This document shows, piece after piece, positions 34,649 through 43,684 of a DNA stretch of 64,000 bases. Location: NCBI RefSeq assembly GCF_000621565.1, contig NZ_KK211306.1:149886-213885 (forward strand). The letters are read 5' to 3'. The position numbers were made by a program, and so were the translations under genes. The notes under the pieces were generated by a model, which ran no database searches, had not been told where the DNA came from, and was given only the letters and a program-made list of their open reading frames with translations. Positions within the stretch are counted from its first letter, which is position 1. The number at the start of each line of letters is the position of its first letter. Origin of the DNA: Butyrivibrio sp. LB2008 (lineage in GTDB: Bacteria > Bacillota > Clostridia > Lachnospirales > Lachnospiraceae).

Positions 34649-35482
34649 TTAATTATTTTTTGCCAAAAACTCCAGTGCTTTTGCTCTTCCATGATCGTAA
34701 ACGCGCTGAAGCTGCGCGGGATCTTTTTCGACAGCGCTTATGTCAAGAGGTGCATCGGGACGAATAACTTTTACTTCTCCTGCAAGTTCTTTGTCCCGTA
34801 TGTACCTCTTTTCTTTGTTATACATGATGTATCGCTCTTCCATTGCCTTTATCATGTTTGGATATTTGCGAAGCATAAAGCGGACAAGCGGCATATATGC
34901 CTGAGGCTTCTTTATATAGTCAACGGGCTGCGTCTCGATAACCAGATTGTCATCATACCCCTGCTCTTCCATAAACTTAAGCGGAATTGAATCTGATATC
35001 CCGCCGTCAAGGTACTTGCCGCCATCTATCTCTACAGGTCTTGATACAAGCGGCATTGAAGCCGAAGCCTGAATCCAGACAATATCATCTTTTTCCCCTG
35101 TAAGACACTTATGATATACGGGCTTACCGGTCATAATGTCCGTTGCAACGCAGTAAAACTCCATCGGCGTATTCTTAAATGTCTCAATATCCCATTTATC
35201 AAGCTTGTAAGGAAGCTCATCATAGCAAAACTTGACGTTATAAATGTCTCCCGTGGTCAAAAGAGATGAAATGCTGTGATATCTTTTGTCCGCGCAATAC
35301 TTCTTGTTGTATCTGAGTGCCCTTCCATGCTGCTTTGACTTGATATTGCAGCCAAATGTAGCTCCTGCAGAAACTCCCACAGCTCCGTCAAACTCAACTC
35401 CTTCTTCCAGAAAAACATCAAGCACGCCGCAAGTGAACATGCCTCTCATTGCTCCACCTTCCAAAACAAGCCCTTTTTTCAT
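34649..35482 (-). CDS. Patatin-like phospholipase
   Basis: 277 residues. The oxyanion loop GGAMRG, nucleophile elbow GVSAGA and catalytic Asp in YLDGGISD give the Ser-Asp dyad of patatin esterases; length and layout match the bacterial YjjU/RssA-like subgroup. It probably hydrolyses phospholipids or acyl esters in the cytoplasm, as no signal peptide is present. Its ATG overlaps the stop of the DUF3737 gene (ATGA), so the two are coupled. It converges with the sensor operon. Confidence 0.93.
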   Translation of the reverse strand: MKKGLVLEGGAMRGMFTCGVLDVFLEEGVEFDGAVGVSAGATFGCNIKSKQHGRALRYNKKYCADKRYHSISSLLTTGDIYNVKFCYDELPYKLDKWDIETFKNTPMEFYCVATDIMTGKPVYHKCLTGEKDDIVWIQASASMPLVSRPVEIDGGKYLDGGISDSIPLKFMEEQGYDDNLVIETQPVDYIKKPQAYMPLVRFMLRKYPNMIKAMEERYIMYNKEKRYIRDKELAGEVKVIRPDAPLDISAVEKDPAQLQRVYDHGRAKALEFLAKNN

Positions 35483-36321
35483 CTGATAATAACCTCTCCG
35501 TTGCAGTCTATTACAGGTGCCTCGGTAATGATCTCACCTACGGCATCCGCCACTATTTTGCCAGATCTTGGATTCTTGACCGAATCTATACTTCCTATTA
35601 TACTCGCCTCAACATCCGAGTATTCAAAAGAAAGATCGCAGCCTTCCATTGTACAGTCTATAAGTTTAAGATCTTTACAATAGCAAAGCGGCTGGGTTCC
35701 TATTATCTTACAATTAATAAGCGTAAGCCCTTCAGAATACCATGCAAGATACTCGCCCTTTACAATGCTGTCCCTGACGGTCACGTTCTTGGTGTGCCAG
35801 AACGCATCCTTGGTATCGAAGTTACAATTTGATATTTCCATATTCTCAACATATTGAAAAGAATATTTGCCCTTCATATCAACATTCGTAAGGGTTAAGT
35901 TCCTGCTGTCAAGGAACAGATACATCGATTCTACTTTGGAATCCTTCAAAGTAATATTATCGCATTTCCATCCAAACTCTTCAGATACGATATCACTGTT
36001 CTCAATAACTATATTCTTACACTCTCTGAGCGCCTTTATTCCGCCAAGCTTGGAACCTGATATCTTTCCGTTTGAATCATACCAAAGAGCAGCTCTTGTA
36101 AACTCATCCATCGTCGAGTCTGATATATCAAAGTCATTCACATGCCAAAGCGGATATCTGAGCGAAAAGCTGCAAGCTTCCACCTTTATGTTCCTTGCCT
36201 CTTTGAGCGCGGACTCACCGTCTGCGGGTCCTTCAAATCTGCACGCCTTCACTGTGGCATCAGTAAGATTGTACAGTGCTCTCTCTTCGTCAAACTGCTT
36301 GTTTTCCACTATATTTTGCAT
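35479..36321 (-). CDS. DUF3737 family right-handed beta-helix protein
   Basis: About 280 residues from the ATG at 36321, chosen because AGGAG lies just upstream; the frame opens 23 codons earlier without a ribosome site. The sequence is a run of short repeats built on pattern N-x-hydrophobic-x-[ND]-[CS] (for example NIVIENSDIV, NITLKDSKVE, NLTLTNVDMK, NVTVRDSIVK, GLTLINCKII), typical of a beta-helix with about 20 residues per turn. DUF3737 proteins are widespread in Firmicutes and lactobacilli with no proven function. Coupled with the patatin gene. Confidence 0.88.
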   Translation of the reverse strand: MQNIVENKQFDEERALYNLTDATVKACRFEGPADGESALKEARNIKVEACSFSLRYPLWHVNDFDISDSTMDEFTRAALWYDSNGKISGSKLGGIKALRECKNIVIENSDIVSEEFGWKCDNITLKDSKVESMYLFLDSRNLTLTNVDMKGKYSFQYVENMEISNCNFDTKDAFWHTKNVTVRDSIVKGEYLAWYSEGLTLINCKIIGTQPLCYCKDLKLIDCTMEGCDLSFEYSDVEASIIGSIDSVKNPRSGKIVADAVGEIITEAPVIDCNGEVIIR

Positions 36322-36537
36322 ATTAACTCCTATTTCCAAAACAATTAAATGAACCTCATTATATTGTACACAATTTAAAATTAAATGCAACTTCCCTGAT
36401 TAGTATTCGTAAATTCTTATATTCATTATGTGAACGTCGTTTTGTCTACGCGAAATCGAAAGATAATTTCATAAAATTTTAATAATTTGACAGTGTAAAG
36501 TGGCAAATTTTCACTATTATTTCAACGACAAATAGTA

Positions 36538-36627
36538 TATAATGTATTCATTAAGTGAAATCTTGTTGTCAAACCACAATAGGTTGAGGGGCCTATTGTA
36601 TACAAGAAATTCATTTAGTAATTTTAT
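36538..36627 (+). promoter_or_regulatory. Possible promoter and structured 5' leader of the 81-aa gene
   Basis: TATAAT at 36538-36543 has a poor -35; a TTGACA at 36487 is too far off to pair with it. Downstream, TCTTGT (36561-36566) pairs with ACAAGA (36602-36607) and encloses CAATAGG (36577-36583)/CCTATTG (36592-36598) with loop TTGAGGGG. AAGTGAA and TTCATTT outside may lengthen the stem. The remainder of 36322-36653 is AT-rich with nothing else clear. No known riboswitch consensus fits. Confidence 0.4.
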
Positions 36628-36653
36628 TTCTTATGAGATGAGGAGGGCAACGA

Positions 36654-36899
36654 ATGAGACGTTCAGCTAAGGCAAAGAACAGCATCAGCCAGAGTTGTAT
36701 CGAGATCATGGCAGATGCGATCAAGGCAAAAGAGCAGAACCTTTCCTACGGAAAATTCAAAGCATTGGATATGATTGGGAACGGAAATGTATCGGATGAA
36801 GAATATTCTTCAGAGTACACCGTACACACGACCGAACTCATTCACAGGAAAGAAGCCAATCCTGAAAAAAAGTCATTAGCGTTCGTTAAAATCAGGTGA
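36654..36899 (+). CDS. 81-residue basic protein, unknown
   Basis: A small protein opening MRRSAKAKNSISQSCIEIMA, helical and basic at the start, mixed later, ending KSLAFVKIR. GAGGAGG lies seven bases before the ATG and a terminator follows, so it looks like a real single-gene unit. No membrane segment or signal. I recognise no family; the Lys/Arg-rich helical start could bind nucleic acid, but this is a guess. Confidence 0.65.
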   Translation: MRRSAKAKNSISQSCIEIMADAIKAKEQNLSYGKFKALDMIGNGNVSDEEYSSEYTVHTTELIHRKEANPEKKSLAFVKIR

Positions 36900-36917
36900 T
36901 TAGTACAGTTATCAATA

Positions 36918-36966
36918 AAAAGCATCAAACTTCTTTTTAATCAAGAAGCTTGGTGCTTTATTTCTT
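36918..36966. terminator. Bidirectional terminator
   Basis: AAAGCATCAAACTTCTT and AAGAAGCTTGGTGCTTT pair with few mismatches. ATTTCTTTT follows on the plus strand and TTTTTATTG on the minus strand, so it can serve both the 81-aa gene and the convergent gene at 36972. Confidence 0.75.
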
Positions 36967-36971
36967 TTGCA

Positions 36972-37709
36972 TTATTTCTGTACTTTTATTCTCTCATCTC
37001 CCGCAAGATAATATAACAGTGCCTGTCTTGCATGCTCTTTGTCCGTAGCTTCGACGCTCACCGTAAACCTATATGTGTGCTTCTTTATCTCTTCCGTCTG
37101 ATTTTTGGCTTCATTATCAGCAATTGATTTGTCCTTGGTATCTTCGCTTGTCATCTCCATAATGTCTTCGATTGCGAATTTTCTGAACATTTCCTGCAGA
37201 AGCGGATCGTTCATGTACTTTTCTATAAGCATCAGCGTATTACCGAGATTCAGGTAATCACCGTGAAGAAACGCCTCGATATCAAGCACATCGTTTTTGG
37301 TCCTGTCGACATACTCATCCCACATGAGTTCTGCTTTCAGGATTTCTCCGTCACTGTCAATATTTTCCTCCTGCCAGTCAAGGACATACCATTTCCAGAT
37401 CTGCAGCCTTTTTCTGTTTACTTCCTCATCACTTAGCTCCGCCATTTTCTGGCATGCATGTCTTGTGCCTCGTGATACAAGCGCATCTGTCGTCTTATCC
37501 ACATCATAGGTCCTGCTGAAGACTTTCTTTTTCTTCTCAGAATTTAATATCGTAAGCCTTAGCGAATTGTCGGATACTCTGGTCATAGTAAGACTGTAGT
37601 CCCCGTGCCGCGCTATGACAAGCGGCCTCTCAATAAGTATGGTATCTTTGAACTTTATGAATGACTTAAGAACATCATCATTTTGAATATAACGAAAGGT
37701 TCTGCTCAT
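36972..37709 (-). CDS. Protein of unknown function (245 aa)
   Basis: Soluble, acidic protein opening MSRTFRYIQNDDVL. The first part has antiparallel-strand-like text (HGDYSLTMTRVSDNSLRLTI), the middle is helical with WKWYVLDWQEE, and the end (YRFTVSVEATDKEHARQALLYY) resembles a small alpha/beta domain. AAAGGA lies before the ATG. It sits 44 bp after the degenerate GGDEF-EAL gene and may be co-transcribed. No family recognised. Confidence 0.7.
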   Translation of the reverse strand: MSRTFRYIQNDDVLKSFIKFKDTILIERPLVIARHGDYSLTMTRVSDNSLRLTILNSEKKKKVFSRTYDVDKTTDALVSRGTRHACQKMAELSDEEVNRKRLQIWKWYVLDWQEENIDSDGEILKAELMWDEYVDRTKNDVLDIEAFLHGDYLNLGNTLMLIEKYMNDPLLQEMFRKFAIEDIMEMTSEDTKDKSIADNEAKNQTEEIKKHTYRFTVSVEATDKEHARQALLYYLAGDERIKVQK

Positions 37710-37753
37710 CTTGATCCTTTCTTATAATAAACTTCTGACTATTTGCTCCTATA

Positions 37754-39397
37754 TCATAAATATTCTTTTTTAAACTGCTCTATCCTGCACGGATGGCCGA
37801 AGTAATAACCCATCATATCGGAAATCGGGTACTGTTTGGCAATCTTTGCGGTCTCTTCGTCCTCAACTCCGGTGAAACAGGTCCTGATCCCCAGTCTGTG
37901 CACAAAAGAAGTAACCGCCTCAACCATGTACTTGGTTGTAATATTGTCTTCCATTCCGCCTGTCATGGAAGGAACAAGGTTCACCAGATCAATCGGAAGG
38001 TGTCTTACAAGATCCATCGCCGCAAAGTCTGAGGCATCAAGTCCTATCTTAAGTCCGCATGATTTAAGGAACTCCACCTGGCTCTTTAAGTGTTCCATTC
38101 CAAGTTGCCTGCTGCTCTTTGTAAGTTCAAGGCAAAGCCCCGTCGCAGGATAACCTGTTCTTCTTAGTATTTCCAAAAGAACCGTTCTGAATTCAGATCT
38201 TTCAAGCTGCATAAATGCGAGGTTGACACTCAGGTAAAAATCCTTATGGTTTCTCTTTATCTCAATCGCTTCTCCGAGCGCTGTCTCCAATATCCAGTTT
38301 CCAAGTGCGTAGAAAACAGGGTCCTGCTCAAGCCATGGAATAAACTCAGACGGTGAGACCGATCCGTACGGCTCCTTCTCCCATCTGACAAACACTTCCA
38401 TTCCGACCAGCTGATTATCCGTAACCGAAAAGATCGGCTGATACTCAAGATAGAAACCGTCATATCCGTTTATTACACTGTTTCTTATCTCATTTACAAG
38501 AGCCATATTGCTCTTGTTGCCTTCCGCCCTGTCGTTCTGGAAGACCATAAGATTTCCGCGCTTCTGCGTCTTGGAATAATCAAGTGCATATTTGGCGCTG
38601 GTATAAATGGAATGCTCGTCTATATTAAAGTCCGTAGCGACTATTATGCCTCCGCCAAGCTCGGCAACGACTCTTTTTCCGTCAACTACAATACCCTCTC
38701 TGGTAAAGTTTTTAAGCCTTGTAAAAAGCCTTTTTAGCGGTTCGAGATCAATATTCTCGCTTATCAATCCAAGGATTGTTCCCTCTCCTCTGTATGCCTT
38801 TCCTATAGGTGCACCGTCATTTGCAAACTTAGTTGCAAGCGTTCTAAGCACGCTGTTACCCGTCATATAACCGTATCGTCTGTTGACATCACCGAAGTCT
38901 ATGAAATTGATCATGAGAACCGCGTAGGTCTTCTTATCATTTTTCAGACTCCTCATGTCATTGAGCATTTCATACTGATTGGGCAAAAGAGTTATCGGAT
39001 CGTTATTGTTTATTATTCCCTTATTTGTTATTGAGCATGCATAAAAAGAGGGCTTACCGACATAGTCTTTTATTACGACTCCCCTGCATGAACATGCCAC
39101 ATATTCACCGTTTTTATTTCTTGCTCTGTATTCGAAATTAGGATCGAGCTTAACACCGACGAAAACCTGCTTGAGATACTCGTTGTACTTCTCTCTGTCA
39201 TCCGGATGGATTTTGCTCTCCCACACTGCCGAAGCATTATAAATGTATTCACTCGTAAGCCCAAAATAGTCAACTGCATTCAGTGACCATCTTGAAATAT
39301 TTTTTGCCATATCATAGACAAATACATAACGGCTTCTCGATGTAACCGCGAAGGTATCGAAAATCCTATTGATAGTATCGTAAACTCCTCCTGGCAT
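37754..39397 (-). CDS. PAS-GGDEF-EAL protein with degenerate catalytic motifs
   Basis: 547 residues: an N-terminal PAS-like domain (about 15-130), a GGDEF fold (about 135-280) and an EAL fold (about 300-547). The GGDEF loop reads AYRGEGTILG, so it cannot bind GTP normally. In the EAL domain EVFVRW stands for EALLRW, the metal Glu of the LELTE motif is Lys (LELTKSS), the DDFG loop is DASDF, and the catalytic Lys is lost (VNLV). Both domains are probably inactive enzymes; a cyclic-di-GMP receptor or adaptor is more likely. No membrane segment. Confidence 0.88.
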   Translation of the reverse strand: MPGGVYDTINRIFDTFAVTSRSRYVFVYDMAKNISRWSLNAVDYFGLTSEYIYNASAVWESKIHPDDREKYNEYLKQVFVGVKLDPNFEYRARNKNGEYVACSCRGVVIKDYVGKPSFYACSITNKGIINNNDPITLLPNQYEMLNDMRSLKNDKKTYAVLMINFIDFGDVNRRYGYMTGNSVLRTLATKFANDGAPIGKAYRGEGTILGLISENIDLEPLKRLFTRLKNFTREGIVVDGKRVVAELGGGIIVATDFNIDEHSIYTSAKYALDYSKTQKRGNLMVFQNDRAEGNKSNMALVNEIRNSVINGYDGFYLEYQPIFSVTDNQLVGMEVFVRWEKEPYGSVSPSEFIPWLEQDPVFYALGNWILETALGEAIEIKRNHKDFYLSVNLAFMQLERSEFRTVLLEILRRTGYPATGLCLELTKSSRQLGMEHLKSQVEFLKSCGLKIGLDASDFAAMDLVRHLPIDLVNLVPSMTGGMEDNITTKYMVEAVTSFVHRLGIRTCFTGVEDEETAKIAKQYPISDMMGYYFGHPCRIEQFKKEYL

Positions 39398-39537
39398 CCC
39401 GTTTCTTACCTCTTTCCCAAATTCTTGTATATGATAGTGCCCGGCAAGTCAAACTCTTTTGATGATGGTATTTGGCACATCTATTAACATTATAACATTT
39501 ATATATGCAAAAAGAGAAGCAATAGCCCACTAAGACT

Positions 39538-39590
39538 TGTACCGACCCCCAAAAGTTAGACCAAAAATCTAACTTTTGGGGGTCGGTACA
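39538..39590. mobile_element. 53-bp perfect palindrome resembling paired IS ends
   Basis: Arms of 23 bp starting TGTACCGACCCCCAAAAG surround CCAAAAA and are perfectly inverted. No T-tract follows on either strand, so it is not a usual terminator. The arm is similar to IS3-family terminal repeats I remember, which carry CCCCAAAAGTTAGAC. It may be a miniature element made of two IS ends or the scar of one. No clear target duplication is visible. Confidence 0.6.
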
Positions 39591-39630
39591 CGATTACTGC
39601 TTCTTGCTATAGATGTTCTTTTTAATGAAA

Positions 39631-39677
39631 GTCGCACTTCACTTTGCTCAGTGCGACACGTTCGAACCAGGTTCGAA
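39631..39677 (-). terminator. Two adjacent hairpins after leuS
   Basis: On the minus strand TTCGAACC/GGTTCGAA (eight-base-pair stem, one-base centre) is followed by GTCGCACT/AGTGCGAC with an 11-base loop, then TTTCATT. They lie 17-63 nt past the leuS stop. T-tract weak, so termination is likely but not certain. Confidence 0.55.
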
Positions 39678-39693
39678 AAAACTAACCTAGTGA

Positions 39694-42114
39694 TTACTTA
39701 ACTACAATATTTACAATTCTTCCCGGAACATAGATTTCTTTTACTATGTTCTTGCCCTCAATCTTGTCGGCAATGAGCTCTTTACCCTTTGCGATTACTT
39801 CGTCCTTATGGTCTTCCTTGTTGATATTAAGAGTTGCCTTTACTTTGCCGTTGATCTGAACTGCGATCTCAACAGTGTTAGTAACTGTCTTAGCCTCGTC
39901 AAATTCAGGCCAGCTCTGCTGATATAAACGACCTTCGCATCCGATTGCCTGCCAAATTTCCTCTGTGATATGAGGAGCAACAGGGTTAAGGAGTGTAATA
40001 AGTGTCTTGTACTCGCCCTTTGTAACGGCATTTTTCTTGTAGAAGTCATTTATAAGTGCCATCATTGCTGCGATAGCTGTATTGTACTTAAGGTTCTCAA
40101 AGTCGAATGAAACCTTCTGGATTGTCTGGTGCATCTTGGTCTCAAGATCTTTTGAATAGCCCTCTTCGTCAGTCATGATATCCTGGAGTTTCCATACTCT
40201 GTCAAGGAATCTGCGACATCCCTTAACACCGTCCTCTGACCATGAAGCCGCAAGGTCAAATGCTCCGATGAACATCTCATAAGTACGAAGTGTATCTGCA
40301 CCGTAGTCTCTTACGATATCGTCAGGGTTAACTACGTTTCCTCTTGACTTACTCATCTTCTCGCCGTTCTCACCAAGGATCATTCCGTGAGAAGTTCTCT
40401 TCTGATAAGGCTCTGGTGTGTTAACTACGCCCTGATCATAGAGGAACTTGTGCCAGAATCTTGAATAAAGAAGGTGAAGTGTTGTATGCTCCATTCCTCC
40501 GTTATACCAGTCTACAGGCATCCAGTATTTAAGAGCTTCTTTGCTTGCAAGCTCGTTGTCGTTTGTAGGATCGCAGTATCTTAAGAAGTACCATGAAGAT
40601 CCTGCCCACTGAGGCATTGTATCTGTCTCTCTCTTAGCGGGACCGCCGCAGCAAGGACATGTTGTATTTACCCAGTCTGTCATAGCTGCAAGAGGTGACT
40701 CACCGTTATCTGTAGGCTCGTAGCTCTCTACTTCGGGAAGAAGAAGAGGAAGCTCAGATTCAGGTATAGATACATATCCGCACTTCTCACAGTGAACTAT
40801 AGGGATAGGCTCACCCCAATATCTCTGACGTGAGAATACCCAGTCACGAAGCTTATAATTAACCTTGGCATGTCCGATCTTCTTTTCCTCAAGGAACTCA
40901 ATCATCTTAGCCTTGGCATCTGCTACAGAAAGACCGTTGAGGAATCCTGAATTAACAAGTACTCCTGTTGCAACGTCAGTAAATGCAGCAGCATTAACGT
41001 CAACTTCCTCTCCATCCTTTGCAACAACCTGGATGATAGGAAGATCAAATTTCTTTGCAAATTCCCAGTCTCTGTCATCATGTGCGGGAACGGCCATGAT
41101 AGCACCTGTTCCGTAGCTCATAAGTACATAATCTGAAACCCAGATAGGAATCTCTTTGCCGTTAACGGGATTAACAGCAACAATACCGTCAACCTGTACA
41201 CCTGTCTTATCCTTTGCAAGCTCTGATCGCTCGAAGTCAGACTTCTTGGCAGCTTCCTCACGGTAAGCAAGGATTGCATCAAAGTTTGCGATCTTGTCCT
41301 TGTACTTATCAAGATAAGGATGCTCAGGTGAAACTACCATATAAGTAGCTCCAAAGAGTGTATCGCATCTTGTTGTATATACTGTAAGCTTGTCCTCGGT
41401 ATCTTTGATCGCAAAGTCTACCTCGGCACCTGTTGAACGTCCAATCCAGTTCTTCTGTGAAACCTTAACTCTCTCGATGTAATCAACAGTATCAAGTCCA
41501 TCGATGAGCTTGTCCGCATACTCAGTGATCTTGAGCATCCACTCGCTCTTTACCTTACGAACAACGGGTGATCCGCAACGCTCGCAGACACCGTTAACAA
41601 CTTCTTCGTTTGCAAGGCCGACCTTACATGAAGTACACCAGTTGATAGGCATCTCCTTCTTGTAAGCAAGTCCTTCTTCGAAGAGCTTTCTGAAGATCCA
41701 CTGTGTCCAGTGATAATACTTTGGATCCGTTGTATTTATCTCTCTGTCCCAGTCAAAAGAATATCCGAGTGAATGAAGCTGCTCTTTGAATCTCTTCACA
41801 TTATTCTCTGTAACGATCTTGGGATGAATATGATTCTTAATAGCATAATTCTCTGTAGGAAGTCCGAACGCATCCCAGCCCATAGGATATAGTACGTTAT
41901 ATCCCTGCATTCTGCGCTTTCTTGCTACAATATCAAGCGCTGTATAAGGACGGGGATGTCCTACATGAAGTCCCTGTCCCGAAGGATAAGGAAATTCTAC
42001 AAGCGCATAGTACTTAGGCTTTGTGAAGTCATTTGTTGCAGCAAAAGCCTTCTCGTCGTCCCAGACCTGCTGCCACTTCTTTTCAACTACATGATGATTG
42101 TATACTTCTGACAT
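39694..42114 (-). CDS. leuS: Leucyl-tRNA synthetase
   Basis: 806 residues, full length. The class I signature is [20 protein letters not shown] and the second is [10 protein letters not shown]. The CP1 editing domain ([14 protein letters not shown], then [20 protein letters not shown]) and zinc cysteines ([22 protein letters not shown]) are intact. It charges tRNA-Leu and clears mischarged products. GGAGGAG precedes the ATG. The 165-bp upstream gap is too short for a T-box leader and contains no T-box core, so regulation is not of that type here. Confidence 0.98.
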   Translation of the reverse strand: MSEVYNHHVVEKKWQQVWDDEKAFAATNDFTKPKYYALVEFPYPSGQGLHVGHPRPYTALDIVARKRRMQGYNVLYPMGWDAFGLPTENYAIKNHIHPKIVTENNVKRFKEQLHSLGYSFDWDREINTTDPKYYHWTQWIFRKLFEEGLAYKKEMPINWCTSCKVGLANEEVVNGVCERCGSPVVRKVKSEWMLKITEYADKLIDGLDTVDYIERVKVSQKNWIGRSTGAEVDFAIKDTEDKLTVYTTRCDTLFGATYMVVSPEHPYLDKYKDKIANFDAILAYREEAAKKSDFERSELAKDKTGVQVDGIVAVNPVNGKEIPIWVSDYVLMSYGTGAIMAVPAHDDRDWEFAKKFDLPIIQVVAKDGEEVDVNAAAFTDVATGVLVNSGFLNGLSVADAKAKMIEFLEEKKIGHAKVNYKLRDWVFSRQRYWGEPIPIVHCEKCGYVSIPESELPLLLPEVESYEPTDNGESPLAAMTDWVNTTCPCCGGPAKRETDTMPQWAGSSWYFLRYCDPTNDNELASKEALKYWMPVDWYNGGMEHTTLHLLYSRFWHKFLYDQGVVNTPEPYQKRTSHGMILGENGEKMSKSRGNVVNPDDIVRDYGADTLRTYEMFIGAFDLAASWSEDGVKGCRRFLDRVWKLQDIMTDEEGYSKDLETKMHQTIQKVSFDFENLKYNTAIAAMMALINDFYKKNAVTKGEYKTLITLLNPVAPHITEEIWQAIGCEGRLYQQSWPEFDEAKTVTNTVEIAVQINGKVKATLNINKEDHKDEVIAKGKELIADKIEGKNIVKEIYVPGRIVNIVVK

Positions 42115-42243
42115 GAGATATTACTCCTCCAATATAACTATTCAAACCATGCTTTCTATTATAAATAAAAGCATAGACTATCTACAAAATTTTACCACAA
42201 GCAAAACGGATGTCAAATGAGGTGGGAAAAATATTGACGTAAA

Positions 42244-42275
42244 AAGGATATAGCCATCAATCAGGCTATATCCTT
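42244..42275 (-). terminator. Terminator of the flavodoxin operon
   Basis: AAGGATATAGCC and GGCTATATCCTT, a 12-bp perfect stem with an eight-base loop, then TTTACG on the minus strand, eight bases past the flavodoxin stop. Confidence 0.85.
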
Positions 42276-42282
42276 CAATCTT

Positions 42283-42765
42283 TTAGGAAATGTATTTTCC
42301 GGCCCATGTCTTAAGCTCGTCCATGGAAGTTCCTATATTTATCTTTTTCCCTCCGTCAAAACGGATGCGAGTGTAGGTGTTCTGAAGGTCTTTTACACTC
42401 TTCTCAATATCGGTTCCGCCTGATGTTGCGAAAAGAACTACGTGCTTACCCGCAAAATCATAGGATTCAAGGAAACTGTTTATGATGTGCGGCGCTGTAT
42501 ACCACCAGATGGGAAAGCCAATAAAAATAACATCCGCCGTATCTACGTTTGCAGAGTTGTCTGCTATCTCTGGTCGTGAAGCAACGTCCTTCATCTCAAT
42601 GCTGCTTCGCGATTTTTCATCCTGCCAGTTAAGATCTTCCGCCGTGTATTTTTCCTTTGGAACAATCTCATAAATATCAGCATCCGTAACTGCGGCAAGC
42701 TCTTTTGCAACTTTTGCGGTTACGCCTCCGGCAGAAAAATAAGCCACCAATACTTTTTTACCCAT
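42283..42765 (-). CDS. Flavodoxin
   Basis: 160 residues from the ATG at 42765; AAGGAGG lies six bases upstream, and the seven extra in-frame codons before it lack a site. The FMN phosphate loop reads VAYFSAGGVTAKVA, and the ring-stacking region has FIGFPIWWYTAPHIINSF and LFATSGGTDI. This is the flavodoxin_4-like type with a long insert, used for low-potential electron transfer or as a reductase. It follows the small Cys-containing protein at 42783 by 17 bp. Confidence 0.92.
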   Translation of the reverse strand: MGKKVLVAYFSAGGVTAKVAKELAAVTDADIYEIVPKEKYTAEDLNWQDEKSRSSIEMKDVASRPEIADNSANVDTADVIFIGFPIWWYTAPHIINSFLESYDFAGKHVVLFATSGGTDIEKSVKDLQNTYTRIRFDGGKKINIGTSMDELKTWAGKYIS

Positions 42766-42782
42766 TGTCTTCCTCCTTGTTG

Positions 42783-43082
42783 TCATATCTGTGCAATAAC
42801 CAGCTTCTGCGGTTCAACATGCCGAGATTCCCCTTTTCTTCCGCGGCATACTATTCCCTCTTCAATTCTTATGATATCCGCATGATTCTTAAGCGCGTCC
42901 ATTATCTGCCTCACTGCACTCTCATAATCTTTTGCTTCCATAGGGATAACATAGTCATGGTTGAGATGTTCCGTGGAAATAACTGCCGATTTGTACCTTG
43001 TGTCATATCTTATTCCGCAAAAGGTGCAAACTTCCGTATTCAGGGTTCCGTTGCTGTCACTGCATTGCATCGCAATATACAT
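42783..43082 (-). CDS. 99-residue protein with CxxC motif, unknown
   Basis: It begins MYIAMQCSDSNGTLNTEVC and has CTFCG, so three cysteines in the first 22 residues could bind a metal, but later cysteines are few. The rest alternates strand and helix (DYVIPMEAKDYESAVRQIMDAL). GGAGGGAG lies before the ATG, and flavodoxin follows in the same operon, so a redox role is possible. No family recognised. Confidence 0.65.
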   Translation of the reverse strand: MYIAMQCSDSNGTLNTEVCTFCGIRYDTRYKSAVISTEHLNHDYVIPMEAKDYESAVRQIMDALKNHADIIRIEEGIVCRGRKGESRHVEPQKLVIAQI

Positions 43083-43218
43083 CTTTTTCTCCCTCCAAAC
43101 ATTTCAACCGTTAGATAAGGCGCTGCTTACGTTGTCACACGAACACCAATTCGCATATAAGCAATCATTTATTCACAATATTATGATAATATATTTTTTG
43201 CAATTCTTAAAGTAAAAA

Positions 43219-43240
43219 AGCATTTCGCTCGCGAAATGCT
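43219..43240 (-). terminator. Hairpin with T-tract in the 43.1-43.4 kb gap
   Basis: AGCATTTCGC and GCGAAATGCT around two bases, a ten-base-pair perfect stem followed by TTTTTTAC on the minus strand. It lies downstream of the FliM-motif gene and 137 bp upstream of the 99-aa gene, so it is a back-up terminator or attenuator. Confidence 0.6.
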
Positions 43241-43298
43241 AGCGCGTGAGCGGATTGCGTATGCAATATATTCCTTACCGCGAGCTGCGCATCCCTGC

Positions 43299-43357
43299 GG
43301 CGCTTTTTTATTGAATAGGAAATTTCAGAGAAATTTCCTATTCAATAAAAAAGCGCC
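43299..43357. repeat. 59-bp perfect palindrome, shared core with 60.6-60.8 kb
   Basis: Arms of 28 bp (GGCGCTTTTTTATTGAATAG onward) are exactly inverted around three bases. The core GAAATTTC-loop-GAAATTTC recurs as GAATTTCAGAGAAATTTC near 60620, and TTTTTTATTTGATAGGAA with its complement lies at 60735-60771. Such palindromes beside terminators look like a dispersed intergenic element family of this genome. Confidence 0.8.
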
Positions 43358-43375
43358 GACATACTATGTCGACGC
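43353..43375 (-). terminator. Terminator of the FliM-motif gene
   Basis: GCGTCGACATA and TATGTCGGCGC form an 11-bp inverted repeat (one G-U), then TTTTTTATTG on the minus strand, about 40 nt past the stop at 43413. It overlaps the end of the 59-bp palindrome. Confidence 0.75.
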
Positions 43376-43412
43376 CAAAAAATTCCTATAAATCCTGCTT
43401 GACCCATTATCC

Positions 43413-43616
43413 TCATTTGCCCATTGAAGCAATCAGAGCATCTATCTCTGCCTGGCTGAGCATCTTGCCATTATCCGCAGCCGAAGGCACAGGCGCTGCT
43501 CCTCCTGCCGATGCCGGCGTCGAAGGATTGAATCCACCCCCACCTGCCTGTGAGGATTTACCCATTATACTGGCCAATAAAGCCTGCTGTTCCGCACTAA
43601 GTCCACTTGTATCCAT
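43413..43616 (-). CDS. 67-residue protein with FliM-type CheY-binding motif
   Basis: The C-terminus has LSQAEIDALIASMGK (residues 53-67). LSQAEIDALL is the N-terminal peptide of E. coli FliM that binds phosphorylated CheY. Residues 6-20, LSAEQQALLASIMGK, look like a diverged second copy; the middle is a flexible Gly/Ala/Pro linker. No other flagellar gene is near. It has its own promoter (TTGACG-17-TAAAAT) and terminator. It could be a decoy or adaptor that binds CheY-like response regulators, or it might relate to another EIDALL-using protein such as FliY. Confidence 0.7.
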   Translation of the reverse strand: MDTSGLSAEQQALLASIMGKSSQAGGGGFNPSTPASAGGAAPVPSAADNGKMLSQAEIDALIASMGK

Positions 43617-43684
43617 ATAGACCCTTTTCCCTTCGTACTCTGTACTTTTGCACTAAATTAGCACATACTTCCTAGGTTATAGTT

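Noticed and set aside
39661..39677. tRNA T-arm-like GGTTCGAA
   Set aside because: It is part of a short palindrome after leuS; no acceptor, D-arm or anticodon stem can be built around it.
42115..42282. T-box leader for leuS
   Set aside because: The gap is under 170 bp, contains the flavodoxin terminator and has no T-box core or specifier structure.
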